A DNA stretch of 55,886 bases from an uncultured Lachnospiraceae bacterium (GTDB taxonomy: Bacteria; Bacillota; Clostridia; Lachnospirales; Lachnospiraceae): the NCBI GenBank assembly GCA_910580015.1, contig CAJTVT010000016.1, positions 1 to 55,886 on the forward strand. Reading direction: 5' to 3'. Below, piece after piece: positions 25,275-34,539 of the stretch. A program made the translations under genes and the position numbers. Numbering within the stretch: the first letter of the stretch is position 1; every line of letters begins with the position of its first letter. Under the pieces are notes generated by a model, which was given only the letters and a program-made list of their open reading frames with translations, searched no databases and had not been told where the DNA came from.

Positions 25275-27692
25275 TTACTCTGCCAGATATATATTTACCT
25301 TTTGCATAATGGCGTCAGTGGCTTCTTCTGGACTGATTTCTCCTTTCAAGACTTTTTCTCCTTGTTCTGACACCACATCTTTGATTACGTCATCCCGAAG
25401 CGCTGGCGTGGTAAGGGATTCAGCAAGATCTGTAAACTTCTTAATCTCCTCTTCTGGAGTTGGACTCATGGCGTAATCCAATACTTCATCCATATTATCA
25501 CCAGAACTTCCCACGCAGACAAGACTTTCATAATCACGATACTGATGCCCGTCAATCACGCTGCGAAATGCTTCTTTTTCTACTGGAAGTCCCCCAGACT
25601 GTGAAATCTTCTGCGATTCCTGTGAAAACAAATACGTTAAAAACTGTTCTGCTGTCTCAGTCTGATTGCTCTTGCTGCTAATTCCCATAATCATAGACGG
25701 CACAAAGACATTTTCTGCCTGTCCTGGCATCAATCCGTAATCTCCATCTTGCAATTTTTTATTGACAGCACTCATCATGCCATAGTCCAGTTTCCCTAAT
25801 AATCCAATGTTGATATTCGTTCTTCCAAAAGCAAGATCAAAATCTCCATAACTAAATGATACTTTTCCTATTTCTTCTGTATTTCCGTCCATTGTAAAAC
25901 CAACTGTCATATCCATGTCATCCATACTGTTTTCATATTCGCCATAAGCATTTTTCAGCTTTGTAAGGAAATCGGTGATCTTTGCCGCATCTAAGGTTCC
26001 GTCTTCCTTTTGCCATGCTGCGCCGCAGGTATACCAGAATTTTTCTACCACAGGCTTTGGCTCCATCCCAGCAAAAACACCTTTGTTTTCCGTAAGAGAA
26101 TCAAAATCTTGCCCTGGCGTGTAATAAGCGCTGCCTGCCTGTGCAATTGGCAGCATAAATCTCGCGGGGGCTGCACAGATCTGCCCCTGTTCATCTTGAT
26201 AAGCCTTCAAAATTTTCTCAAAATAATCTCCATCTTTCCCAATCAGGGAAGACACATCTTTTAAAATTCCTTTTTCAATATAGGTCTTCACTGGCATTCC
26301 ATCCAAAATCAACAGATCTGGTCCTTTTCCTGCCATGATCTCTGTGGTCAGCGTCTTCAATGCATCGGAAACATTCACAGCATTTTCCTCCGACATTGCA
26401 GCCTGGTAATTCACATAGATATCCGTGTGTTCTTTCTGAAACCGACTAATTGACTGACGCATTTCTCGATTGTCATACAGAGAATACACCTTCAGCTCCT
26501 TATCTGGCTTGGCTGGTGTGTCAGCAGAATATGTGTATTTTAATAACGCGATGCCTGTAGGAGAATCGGAATTACCATCATTGGCTGCCACCAAAAGATT
26601 CTGCTCATCCAGCATAGTCAGCGCAATTGGATAAAAAGATGGCGCTCCCATCGAAGTCATGCTACCATCAATCAACTGTTCCATCACACTTCCGCCAAAC
26701 TTATAATGATAAAGCCCTCCGCTGGCCAGGCCATACACACTCTCTCCCTCATTTATGCTATCCATTGCCTGAAAACGACCTGACTCTGCGGTACCCTTTT
26801 GCAGTGTTTCTTCCGCCGGAAGCTGTTCTCCAGTCTCTGTATCATACAAGAGAACCTCTGAGCTAGTGAATACAAGCATCTTTTTACCAGAAACATAGAC
26901 TTGATGTGTATCTATGGATCCATCAAATTCATAAGTATGTTTCAGACTCCCATCCGCAATGCTGATTTGATACACAGTGTCAGACATATCTTTTGCTAAT
27001 ATCTGGTCATTGCCTAGAAATTGAATGCCCAAAATCAAATTTGACACACTTTTGCCCGTATTTTCTGTATCTTCCTCAGACGCTGCATCTGCCTCGTTTG
27101 TATCTTCTGACGGTCCTCCTTCCAAATCATCATCACTTACTACAAATGATTTCGCCATTGAACTTTCTCCACTGCTTTGCGGAAATGTATAGTCAATACG
27201 ACTTCCTTTTCCCTCCTTGTCAAGCAAATACAAAACAGACAGAACCCCGCTGCCCTTTTGAATTTGATTATATGCACAGACTGCTTGCCCATCGGAAGAC
27301 AATGCGGCATATTCCATATAACCCTCATCGCTATCCTGAAGCTCTGTTGGAAAATCATATGCTTTTTCCCAACTCACTCCCTGATCTTTGGAATCCCAAG
27401 CCCCTTTTTGGCCATTGTCACCATCGGCGCCAAGGATTCGCAATGTTCCATCCTCCAGTTTCTTCATATCGTAGATATTGCCAAATACGACGCCTGTGTC
27501 CATCTCTTCTTCCAGGAATCGCCCCATTGCACGTTCTCCAGCCTCTTCTTTTGTATTGGTTCCTGATGTATTTTTGTTCGCTGACCCGCTGATTTCTTCC
27601 TGTTCTTTGCCACTGCAACCTGCAAGTGTTCCACAGACCAAAAGCACCGACAGCAAGATTCCCGTTATCCGTTTTATGGTCTTATGATTCAT
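25275..27692 (-). CDS. Solute-binding lipoprotein with N-terminal propeller-like domain
   Basis: 805 residues, about twice the size of a usual sugar-binding protein. Lipoprotein signal with lipobox LAGC (Cys26). Residues about 60-395 look like a beta-propeller: repeats with GQAVCAY, KDQGVSWEKAYDF (BNR-like) and SEVLLYDTETGEQL. From about residue 398 a family-1 solute-binding domain begins (ELKVYSLYDNREMRQSI..., GPDLLILDG) and runs to the end. Start ATG at 27692 after AAAGGAGG. First gene of a five-gene operon with two permeases, an adaptor and a MacB-like protein. The propeller may bind a polymer or protein at the cell surface (inference). Confidence 0.85.
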   Translation of the reverse strand: MNHKTIKRITGILLSVLLVCGTLAGCSGKEQEEISGSANKNTSGTNTKEEAGERAMGRFLEEEMDTGVVFGNIYDMKKLEDGTLRILGADGDNGQKGAWDSKDQGVSWEKAYDFPTELQDSDEGYMEYAALSSDGQAVCAYNQIQKGSGVLSVLYLLDKEGKGSRIDYTFPQSSGESSMAKSFVVSDDDLEGGPSEDTNEADAASEEDTENTGKSVSNLILGIQFLGNDQILAKDMSDTVYQISIADGSLKHTYEFDGSIDTHQVYVSGKKMLVFTSSEVLLYDTETGEQLPAEETLQKGTAESGRFQAMDSINEGESVYGLASGGLYHYKFGGSVMEQLIDGSMTSMGAPSFYPIALTMLDEQNLLVAANDGNSDSPTGIALLKYTYSADTPAKPDKELKVYSLYDNREMRQSISRFQKEHTDIYVNYQAAMSEENAVNVSDALKTLTTEIMAGKGPDLLILDGMPVKTYIEKGILKDVSSLIGKDGDYFEKILKAYQDEQGQICAAPARFMLPIAQAGSAYYTPGQDFDSLTENKGVFAGMEPKPVVEKFWYTCGAAWQKEDGTLDAAKITDFLTKLKNAYGEYENSMDDMDMTVGFTMDGNTEEIGKVSFSYGDFDLAFGRTNINIGLLGKLDYGMMSAVNKKLQDGDYGLMPGQAENVFVPSMIMGISSKSNQTETAEQFLTYLFSQESQKISQSGGLPVEKEAFRSVIDGHQYRDYESLVCVGSSGDNMDEVLDYAMSPTPEEEIKKFTDLAESLTTPALRDDVIKDVVSEQGEKVLKGEISPEEATDAIMQKVNIYLAE

Positions 27693-27733
27693 ATGCTACC
27701 TCCTTTAAATTCTGTCTTTTGGAATCTGCAAAC

Positions 27734-27814
27734 AGAATAACATTGGAATCTCTAACCTTTCTCTAAATTGCAAATTATTTTTTAGAGATTAATTAGAGAT
27801 TTGTGTGATATACT
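27734..27814. promoter_or_regulatory. Symmetric divergent promoter with four TTAGAGA half-sites
   Basis: Plus strand: TTAGAGATT at 27782-27790 and 27793-27801 (11-bp period), then -10 TATACT at 27809-27814. Minus strand: TTAGAGAAA at 27766-27758 and TTAGAGATT at 27755-27747 (11-bp period), then -10 TATTCT at 27739-27734. The gap from the second repeat to the -10 box is seven bases on both sides. Tandem 11-bp repeats at the -35 position are the known binding geometry of OmpR/PhoB-family regulators, so the regulator encoded at 27846 probably activates both its own operon and the transporter operon. Confidence 0.72.
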
Positions 27815-27845
27815 GAATTATAATAATAAGGAAGGAAGAAACACC

Positions 27846-28517
27846 ATGCGAATACTGATTATTGAAGATGATAAATCCCTTGCAGAAACTTTGCGTTTTC
27901 AGTTGGAACAGCACCACTTTGAAACGGATGTGTGTTACGATGGAGAAGAAGGATTGCATTTTATCGAACAGCAGTCCCATGATTTGATTTTACTGGATCG
28001 GATGCTCCCTATTTTGGACGGGATCTCCGTTTTGAAAATTACTCGTGAGAAAAATATATCTACTCCCATTATTTTTGTCACCGCTCTGGGCGCCCTAAAT
28101 GACAAGATCACTGGGCTTGACTGTGGAGCAGATGATTATCTGGTAAAACCCTTTGATTTTGAGGAGCTCCTGGCAAGAATTCGCTGTATCTTAAGACGAC
28201 CTCCAAAATGGGAAGGGAAAAAGCCTCTGGTTGCGGGCGATATTTCTTATGATATCGAACAGAAAAAACTTTGTTGTAACAATCTCTCCTGCTCTCTTTC
28301 TGCCAGGGAGGGTGATCTTTTGGAATTTTTTCTACACAATCCAGGACAAACCATTCCTCGTGCTTCCCTTCTTGCCAAAGTCTGGGGACCAGATGCAGAG
28401 GTGGAAGATGGCAACCTGGACAATTACATCTATTTTCTGCGCCGACGGCTGAGAAGCGTCCAAAGCTCTCTTCAGCTTAAGACTGTTCGGGGCATTGGTT
28501 ACCAACTGGAGGTATGA
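27846..28517 (+). CDS. OmpR/PhoB-family response regulator
   Basis: 223 residues: receiver domain (acidic IIEDD at 5-9, phosphoacceptor Asp51 in DLILLDRMLP, Lys in LVKPFDFEE) and a winged-helix trans_reg_C domain (about 125-223, ending RRRLRSVQ...VRGIGYQLE). Start ATG at 27846 with AGGAAGGAAG upstream; a longer frame from 27801 would run into the operator. It overlaps no gene upstream, is followed immediately by its kinase gene, and likely controls the divergent transporter operon through the TTAGAGA sites. Confidence 0.93.
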   Translation: MRILIIEDDKSLAETLRFQLEQHHFETDVCYDGEEGLHFIEQQSHDLILLDRMLPILDGISVLKITREKNISTPIIFVTALGALNDKITGLDCGADDYLVKPFDFEELLARIRCILRRPPKWEGKKPLVAGDISYDIEQKKLCCNNLSCSLSAREGDLLEFFLHNPGQTIPRASLLAKVWGPDAEVEDGNLDNYIYFLRRRLRSVQSSLQLKTVRGIGYQLEV

Positions 28518-28518
28518 C

Positions 28519-29805
28519 ATGTTTCAAAAACTCCACATTCAACTCACATTTCTCAGTACCTTAGCAAGTGGCCTGATTCTGATCTTCATGTCTCTGATAT
28601 GTCTCTCTTTCTCAGAATCAGAATCCAAAAAAAGCCATTTTTCTGATTTTCAGATTAATTGCAACATGCTGATCAGCCACTTGGACAGTCAGTCCATTCT
28701 GTCCAGAGACTGGCTGGTTCAATTTCGTGCAGATACAGGATTTGAGATGGATATCCGAGACAAAGGTTTTCAATTGGCTTTTGAAAATCTTTCGCCTCTG
28801 ACCTTAGAGGATGACATTTTCACCCTGGCCCGAAAACAGGCCCAGACAGCTCACTCCATACTGGAAGAATCCATAACTCCAAATTCTGTACTATCCCAGC
28901 ATGTTGAATTTCCACTGGAATGGAACGGAAAAGAATATTATGCCTCTGTTGCCCTGATACCCAAAAACGGCGGCGTACTCAATGTGGCTGTCCTTCTACC
29001 TTTGGAAAATTTATATGACTCCATTGTATTCCGAAGATTCCTATTTGCTGGTGCGGATCTTCTCGGCGTCCTACTATTGGGTCTTTTTTTCTGGTTCTTT
29101 ACCTGGCGTATGATCCAGCCCCTGATCCGCAACCGCCAAAAACAGACAGAATTTATCGCTGCCGCCTCCCATGAACTGCGCTCTCCCTTGACAGTGATGC
29201 TTTCCGCCCTGTCTGCCATGCATCATGCCTCCCCCCAGGAAGTCACTCATTTTTCTGAAACCATACGACAGGAAGGAAAACGTATGGGACGATTGATTGA
29301 CGATATGCTCACACTGTCTGGCACCGACAGTTCTCATTTTACCATACAAAAAAAAGCCGTAGAGCTGGACACTCTGCTGCTTTCTTCCTATGAAAAATTT
29401 GAACCTTTGGTAAAAAAGAAATCCATTGCTATGAGCATTGTTCTTCCAGATCGGTTAGTACCACCTTGTTCTTGTGACAGAGAACGCATAGAACAAGTTC
29501 TCACGATCTTACTGGACAATGCCCTCAGCTACACCCCTTCTGGTGGCAAGATCTGCCTGTCTCTGGAAGTTTCCCTCGATAAGTATACGATTCGGGTCTC
29601 AGACAACGGGATTGGCATTCCCGATTCCGAAAAAGACGCCGTATTTGACCGCTTTTACCGATGTGACAAATCACACAAAGACAAAGAACATTTCGGACTT
29701 GGACTATGCATCGCACAAGAAATTATAAAGATGCATCACGGGAAAATCTGGGTGGAAGATACTCCAGGTGGAGGGGCATCTTTTGTGGTGGTTTTATTGG
29801 ATTAA
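28519..29805 (+). CDS. Two-component sensor histidine kinase
   Basis: 428 residues: membrane helix at about 8-30, extracytoplasmic domain (about 31-172), second helix (about 173-196), then HisKA and HATPase domains. His218 in AAASHELRSP is the phosphoacceptor. N-box LDNALSYTP, G1 VSDNGIGIP and G2 FGLGLCIAQ are present. There is no clear HAMP domain. ATG at 28519 lies one base past the regulator's stop, with GGAGG inside the regulator's last codons, so the two are coupled. It senses an external signal, possibly related to the transporter's ligand. Confidence 0.93.
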   Translation: MFQKLHIQLTFLSTLASGLILIFMSLICLSFSESESKKSHFSDFQINCNMLISHLDSQSILSRDWLVQFRADTGFEMDIRDKGFQLAFENLSPLTLEDDIFTLARKQAQTAHSILEESITPNSVLSQHVEFPLEWNGKEYYASVALIPKNGGVLNVAVLLPLENLYDSIVFRRFLFAGADLLGVLLLGLFFWFFTWRMIQPLIRNRQKQTEFIAAASHELRSPLTVMLSALSAMHHASPQEVTHFSETIRQEGKRMGRLIDDMLTLSGTDSSHFTIQKKAVELDTLLLSSYEKFEPLVKKKSIAMSIVLPDRLVPPCSCDRERIEQVLTILLDNALSYTPSGGKICLSLEVSLDKYTIRVSDNGIGIPDSEKDAVFDRFYRCDKSHKDKEHFGLGLCIAQEIIKMHHGKIWVEDTPGGGASFVVVLLD

Positions 29806-29835
29806 GTCAAATTTATATTATATTTGTATTTACAC

Positions 29836-29884
29836 GTATTATGCGCATAATACTCTTGACAAAGCGTATCATATGCATTATTAT
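29836..29884 (+). promoter_or_regulatory. hicAB promoter with paired dyad operators
   Basis: -35 TTGACA at 29856-29861, 17-bp spacer, -10 TATTAT at 29879-29884. Directly upstream is a perfect 18-bp palindrome, GTATTATGCGCATAATAC (29836-29853). An imperfect second copy (GTATCATATGCATTAT) begins at 29866 and fills the spacer. The HicB antitoxin is the expected repressor. Confidence 0.65.
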
Positions 29885-29944
29885 TTTTATACATTTTATT
29901 GATATCAAAAAGGATTGTTCTATTAAAGCCAAAGGAGGAATCGA

Positions 29945-30124
29945 TTGAATTTTCGACAACTTGAGAAACTTATATGTAAAGATGGATGGTTCCAAGTAAA
30001 ACAAAAGGGTTCCCATCATCAATATAAGCATCCGACAAAACCAGGAAAAGTAACTATCCCGGAACATGGCGGCGATTTACATCCAGATACAGTAAAATCT
30101 ATTTTAAAACAGGCGGGACTTTAA
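29945..30124 (+). CDS. hicA: HicA toxin
   Basis: 59 residues with the double-stranded-RNA-binding-like HicA fold. Seen: GWFQVKQKGSHHQYKHP, in which the catalytic His follows the Gly-Ser, and the end PEHGGDLHPDTVKSILKQAG. HicA toxins cut mRNA independently of the ribosome. Start is TTG at 29945 with AAAGGAGG upstream; there is no ATG. The rare start may keep toxin level low. The antitoxin gene follows 40 nt later. Confidence 0.92.
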   Translation: MNFRQLEKLICKDGWFQVKQKGSHHQYKHPTKPGKVTIPEHGGDLHPDTVKSILKQAGL

Positions 30125-30164
30125 AAGTCCTGCCACAAAATCAATCGGAAAAGAGGCGATTTGA

Positions 30165-30584
30165 ATGAAACTTATTTACCCTGCAATATTTAAACCATTT
30201 TCTGACGGGAGCGGTGGATTTGTCGTTGAATTTCCTGATTTGCCAGGATGTGTGACAGAGGGAAACACACTAGAAAAAGCAATTGAAATGGGTATCGATG
30301 CAGCAAGCGGTTGGATTCTTGGCGAGTTAGAAGATGGCAAAGTTCTTCCAAAAGCTTCTGAGTACAGCGATTTCACAGTTCATGGAAAAGAAATGGTTAA
30401 TATGCTATTACTGGATATAAATTCTTATGCAGAGATGTACGGAGATAAGGCAGTGAGAAAAAATCTTACTATTCCAGCATGGCTCAATACTTTTGCTGAA
30501 AAAAATAATATTAATTTCTCTAAACTTTTACAAGACACACTTCTTGCAATGGCTAGTGCTTCAGCTGGACAGAAATTAGAATAG
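30165..30584 (+). CDS. hicB: HicB antitoxin
   Basis: 139 residues: N-terminal degenerate RNase-H-like HicB domain (GGFVVEFPDLPGCVTEG..., then AIEMGIDAASGWI) and a C-terminal DNA-binding part with PAWLNTFAEKNNINFSKLLQ. It neutralises HicA and should repress the hicAB promoter via the palindromes upstream. Toxin-first order is usual for hicAB. Start ATG at 30165 after AAAAGAGGCG. Confidence 0.93.
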   Translation: MKLIYPAIFKPFSDGSGGFVVEFPDLPGCVTEGNTLEKAIEMGIDAASGWILGELEDGKVLPKASEYSDFTVHGKEMVNMLLLDINSYAEMYGDKAVRKNLTIPAWLNTFAEKNNINFSKLLQDTLLAMASASAGQKLE

Positions 30585-30605
30585 TGAACTATTCTATACA
30601 ATACC

Positions 30606-30647
30606 AAGAGCTATCACATTTTCCCAATCCAAAATATGATAGCTCTT
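30606..30647. terminator. Hairpin between convergent hicB and Ham1-like genes
   Basis: Perfect 11-bp stem, AAGAGCTATCA (30606-30616) with TGATAGCTCTT (30637-30647), and a 20-nt loop. It has no T tract on either strand, so termination is only inferred from its place between two convergent genes. Confidence 0.4.
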
Positions 30648-30666
30648 GATCGTACTTAAGATTTGG

Positions 30667-31272
30667 CTAACACACCATACAATTCCGAAAAAACTCCTGA
30701 AACCCCTCATCCAACGCCACCTCATCCTGAGCATTCTGCGGCAAATCATAATAATATGCCCCACTGGAGATCTGAATCGAAATCCGGTCAAGTGGAAACC
30801 CTGGTTGGCTCTTTGGATGTGGGATCGCAGTGAGTAAAAACGCCTCCCCAGATAATTTGGGGGAATCACTCTCATACACCTCCTGTTCTGACCGATAATA
30901 ACAGATGGCATTTCGATACTGAGCCCGCAGATCACCAAATCTTACGGCCAATCCCCGATAATACTCTGTCATCTGTTCATCGCTCATCTCATATCCCAAC
31001 GGCCTTCTCACATAAATTCCTGGCTGAAATTCTTCTGGTATATTTTCAAAATACAACCCCGTATCACAGGAAAACACCGGAATATGAAAGGCCTGGTAAT
31101 AGGCCCTGGCTTTTTGTCTGGCATTCTCTAACGGGCTGTTTCCTGTCTCTTTCACATGAGGGATCTCACCTTCCAGATCCTTTAATCCCTTCAAAGTAAT
31201 TCCTAACGGCTTTAACGTTCGTTTCATGGCCAAAATCTTACCCTCATTGGTAGTTCCATACAACAATTCCAT
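30667..31272 (-). CDS. Ham1/RdgB-like non-canonical purine NTP pyrophosphatase, divergent
   Basis: 201 residues. Ham1-family landmarks: N-terminal GTTNEGKILAMKRTL (family T-x-N-x-x-K), ETGNSPLENARQKARAYY (family ETG...ENA..KA) and SCDTGLYFE, where the family has D-S-G with a catalytic Asp. The C-terminal half departs from ordinary RdgB (no clear S..R..A...L..A...), so substrate range may differ. Family role: hydrolyses ITP/XTP to keep them out of DNA. Start ATG at 31272, with AGAGGA 9 nt upstream. An ATG at 31296 right after the helicase stop is the alternative. Co-transcribed behind a SNF2 helicase gene. Confidence 0.75.
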   Translation of the reverse strand: MELLYGTTNEGKILAMKRTLKPLGITLKGLKDLEGEIPHVKETGNSPLENARQKARAYYQAFHIPVFSCDTGLYFENIPEEFQPGIYVRRPLGYEMSDEQMTEYYRGLAVRFGDLRAQYRNAICYYRSEQEVYESDSPKLSGEAFLLTAIPHPKSQPGFPLDRISIQISSGAYYYDLPQNAQDEVALDEGFQEFFRNCMVC

Positions 31273-31296
31273 CGGCTTCTTTCCTCTCATTGTCAT

Positions 31297-34200
31297 CTAT
31301 CCAAGGAGCTTTAACATTTCCTCTCTGGTAAACTTCACACCCTCAAATCCTTCTGTGCCCAGAAGCTGTTCTGCAAGTTGACTCTTCTTTTCCTGCAATT
31401 TTAAAATGTTTTCCTCAATGGTATTTTGGGCGATCAGTTTATACACCGTCACTGGATTTTTCTGCCCAATTCGATGTGCCCGGTCTGTAGCCTGATTTTG
31501 CACTGCCACATTCCACCAAGGATCATAATGAATGACGATATCTGCTGCCGTAAGATTCAAACCTGTGCCCCCTGCTTTGAGGGAAATACAAAATACTGGC
31601 ACGTTTCCCGCCTGAAATTCCTCCACCAACTCCACCCGCTTTTCTTTGCTGGTAGTCCCTGTCAGGCTTAAAAAAGGAATATTTTGCTGTTGCATTTGTT
31701 CTTGAATTTTTGACAACATACTTGTAAACTGAGAGAACAGCAACACCTTATGTCCCCCCTCCAATGCATTCTGTAGCAGCTCCATACACATGATAAGCTT
31801 GCCAGATTCTTCTTGATAATTCTCATATACCAGCCCAGGATCACAACAGATCTGCCGTAGTCTGGTAAGCTCAGACAAAATCTGTATTTTCTGCGAGGCA
31901 AATTCTGTCTCAGTCTGTCCTTCCAGCATATTTTTAAGCTGTTGCACATGAGCACGGTAAATCTTTTCCTGTTCCTCTTCCATCCTGGCAAAGACCGCTT
32001 CTTCCAATTTTGCTGGCAAATCCTTTAATACATCCTGCTTTAGCCTGCGCAACACAAAAGGCCGAATCATATTCCGCAGACGTTGTGAAGCTTCCTCCTC
32101 TTTGTTAATGACAATGGGAATTTCCAGTTCTTCCCGAAAAGCCTTGTAAGAAAATAGAAATCCTGGCATCAGATAGTCAAAAATACTCCACAACTCACTG
32201 AGACGATTTTCAATGGGGGTTCCTGTCAGAGCAATCTTAAATCCTGCCGTAATTCTTTTCACTGCCTTCGCTGCCTTGGTGCCCTGGTTTTTGATATACT
32301 GTGCTTCATCAATGATCTCATAACCGAACTGGCAATTCGCATAACTGGAAATATCTCGGCGCAGCAATTCATAAGACGTAATAAGAATATCCCTCGTTTG
32401 AGCACAACGTATCTGCTCCTTACGTTCTGACACTGTGCCAGTGATCACGACCGCTGAAAGTTCTGGTGCAAACCGCTGAATCTCTTTTTGCCAATTATAG
32501 ACCAGGGAAGTAGGACAGACAATCAATGCAAAATGAGAGAATTCTGCCCGCTCCTGCCATTCTGATAAGAAAAAGGCAATCACCTGAAGCGTCTTTCCCA
32601 ATCCCATATCATCTGCCAGAATCCCTCCAAAACCATTTGCGTGCAGCGTCTTCAGCCACAAAAATCCCTGTTTTTGATACTCCCGAAGAACCCTCTCAAG
32701 AGATTTGGGCACCTCGAAATCATTGTCCTCCACCGTCTTCATATTCCGAATCAAGGCACGGAAATCTTTATCCTTCGTCGCATGGAATCCATGCTGATTT
32801 TTAAGCTCCCGATCCAGATACAGTGCACGGTATTTCGGTAGACATATGGTTCCTTTTTCCCACTGCCTGGGTGCAAATCCTGCCCCATCCTGAATCTTGG
32901 AAAGTACCGATAGTCCATCTTCATCCATACTAAGAAAATCCCCACTTTTTAAACGAAAAAACTTGCGCTTTCTCTGGTAAGTACACAGAATTTCCACCAA
33001 TTCTGACAATGGCATTTCTGGACTTTCCAAGGTCAATTCCAAAAGATTTTCTCTGAGAGAGACCCCTACAGAAACTTCTGGCGCTGGCCTTACCTGAATG
33101 GCCTTTAAAGAATCACTGACATAAACGGTTCCAATTCTGGACAACTCTGTCATCCCCTGGGTCAACAGTTGATACAGCCTGTCCTCATCTTCCATTAAAA
33201 TCATTTGCATCTTCTTGGAATCTATATTGCCAAACCAACCCCGCACTTGTTCCCGGACTTTTAATTCCTCCAGTTCATCTCGATGCTCTATGATCTTCGC
33301 TTTCTGAAAAATATTATATTTGTTCTGTCCATACAGAGCGTACATTTCGCAGGTTATCAAGTCCCGCTCTGGAGAATCCAGATAAATTTCATACTCTGGC
33401 TTAGGAGGTAGAAAATCCTCTTCCTGAAATTGCTGCTTTTCCACCCGATAATGACGCTCCAATACGGGAAGCAGTTGCCGACAAAATGCAGGAAGTTCCA
33501 CTTTCCCCACAAAGAAATCATCGTACTTATATCGATTCATATAATCCCAAAAAGGCTCGATCTCTTTTGTGCTTTTCAGAGGCATACAGTAAACAGCGCC
33601 CTCCTTCCACAGATAACAATTCTCTCTGCCAAAAGTATAAAAAAGACTCTCTGTCTGAAGAAGCACACCGTCTTCCACTCCAAGAATTGTCAATTCTGGC
33701 AAATATTCTTCCCTGTAGATCCGACAGATTCTTTTTGTGTTATAATCTATTTCCATAGAAAATTCTCTGTTATAAATGGCATCAAAAAAGCTATCCATAT
33801 TCCCCCTATGAAGCTCCAGATAACGCGCTGTATTATCAAAATAATACGTCCTCCGATTGCTCAATTTGCGCAAATCTGTTTCCTGCATTAAAAATTCTGC
33901 CATGGGCCTGCATTCTTCTGTAAAAGCTTCCAAGATATGATAAAATTCCAGCTCTTTTCCATAAGTTACAAACTCTCCACGCTTAAGGGCATTGGCAAAA
34001 GCCTGTATATTTTTCAAGATATATTTTCTCTTTCTTCCGATTGTAAATTCTACCTGAATCTGCCCATAAGCGATTTTTACAGACGGAATCAATGCAACTG
34101 TGCCATTAATATGATTCTGCTGCAATTCCAACCGCTCTTTCTCTCTGTAATGGTTAATCAAATTTGTTACGCCAAAGCTGCTGGTTCGCCCAGGCATCAT

Positions 34201-34302
34201 TCCATAACCTGCGGATGATTCTCTGCTTAACGCTGGAACTGTAGCCTTTTGAGCATGTGTTTCGTTTTTTCCCATTCCCTGGCCTGGCTCATTGCCTCTC
34301 AT
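31297..34302 (-). CDS. SNF2-family helicase/ATPase
   Basis: 1001 residues. Residues about 60-500 form the bacterial SNF2-associated region. The ATPase core follows: Walker A in ILADDMGLGKTLQVIAFF, DEAQ box (IIDEAQYIKNQ), motif III LTGTPIENRLSELWSIF, then the helicase C lobe with LFSQFTSML, AGGTGLNLTAAD and DRAHRIGQKNPV. This is double-stranded DNA translocase machinery, as in RapA/Snf2 relatives; the specific role is unknown. No zinc SWIM motif noticed. Start ATG at 34302 after AAAGGAATA. The Ham1-like gene begins at or just after its stop. Confidence 0.92.
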   Translation of the reverse strand: MRGNEPGQGMGKNETHAQKATVPALSRESSAGYGMMPGRTSSFGVTNLINHYREKERLELQQNHINGTVALIPSVKIAYGQIQVEFTIGRKRKYILKNIQAFANALKRGEFVTYGKELEFYHILEAFTEECRPMAEFLMQETDLRKLSNRRTYYFDNTARYLELHRGNMDSFFDAIYNREFSMEIDYNTKRICRIYREEYLPELTILGVEDGVLLQTESLFYTFGRENCYLWKEGAVYCMPLKSTKEIEPFWDYMNRYKYDDFFVGKVELPAFCRQLLPVLERHYRVEKQQFQEEDFLPPKPEYEIYLDSPERDLITCEMYALYGQNKYNIFQKAKIIEHRDELEELKVREQVRGWFGNIDSKKMQMILMEDEDRLYQLLTQGMTELSRIGTVYVSDSLKAIQVRPAPEVSVGVSLRENLLELTLESPEMPLSELVEILCTYQRKRKFFRLKSGDFLSMDEDGLSVLSKIQDGAGFAPRQWEKGTICLPKYRALYLDRELKNQHGFHATKDKDFRALIRNMKTVEDNDFEVPKSLERVLREYQKQGFLWLKTLHANGFGGILADDMGLGKTLQVIAFFLSEWQERAEFSHFALIVCPTSLVYNWQKEIQRFAPELSAVVITGTVSERKEQIRCAQTRDILITSYELLRRDISSYANCQFGYEIIDEAQYIKNQGTKAAKAVKRITAGFKIALTGTPIENRLSELWSIFDYLMPGFLFSYKAFREELEIPIVINKEEEASQRLRNMIRPFVLRRLKQDVLKDLPAKLEEAVFARMEEEQEKIYRAHVQQLKNMLEGQTETEFASQKIQILSELTRLRQICCDPGLVYENYQEESGKLIMCMELLQNALEGGHKVLLFSQFTSMLSKIQEQMQQQNIPFLSLTGTTSKEKRVELVEEFQAGNVPVFCISLKAGGTGLNLTAADIVIHYDPWWNVAVQNQATDRAHRIGQKNPVTVYKLIAQNTIEENILKLQEKKSQLAEQLLGTEGFEGVKFTREEMLKLLG

Positions 34303-34539
34303 AAAAATATTCCTTTCCTCTTGATTTTTATTATCATCGGCTGAATTTAGCTACTAATCAATAACTCACATACGAAACAAATACGGTCTTTATTGAAAGT
34401 TTTTCATTTCCTCTATGAAATTTTCTCCAAAAAAGATATACTATATATTACCTTGGCAGTAAACTATCAGAAAAATGATTGCCGTATTACCGGCATTGAC
34501 TGCCAGAATCATATTATAACACAGAAAAGAGGATATGCT

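Noticed and set aside
26993..27592. 199-codon plus-strand frame
   Set aside because: Antisense to the solute-binding lipoprotein gene, no start signal, no recognisable motif.
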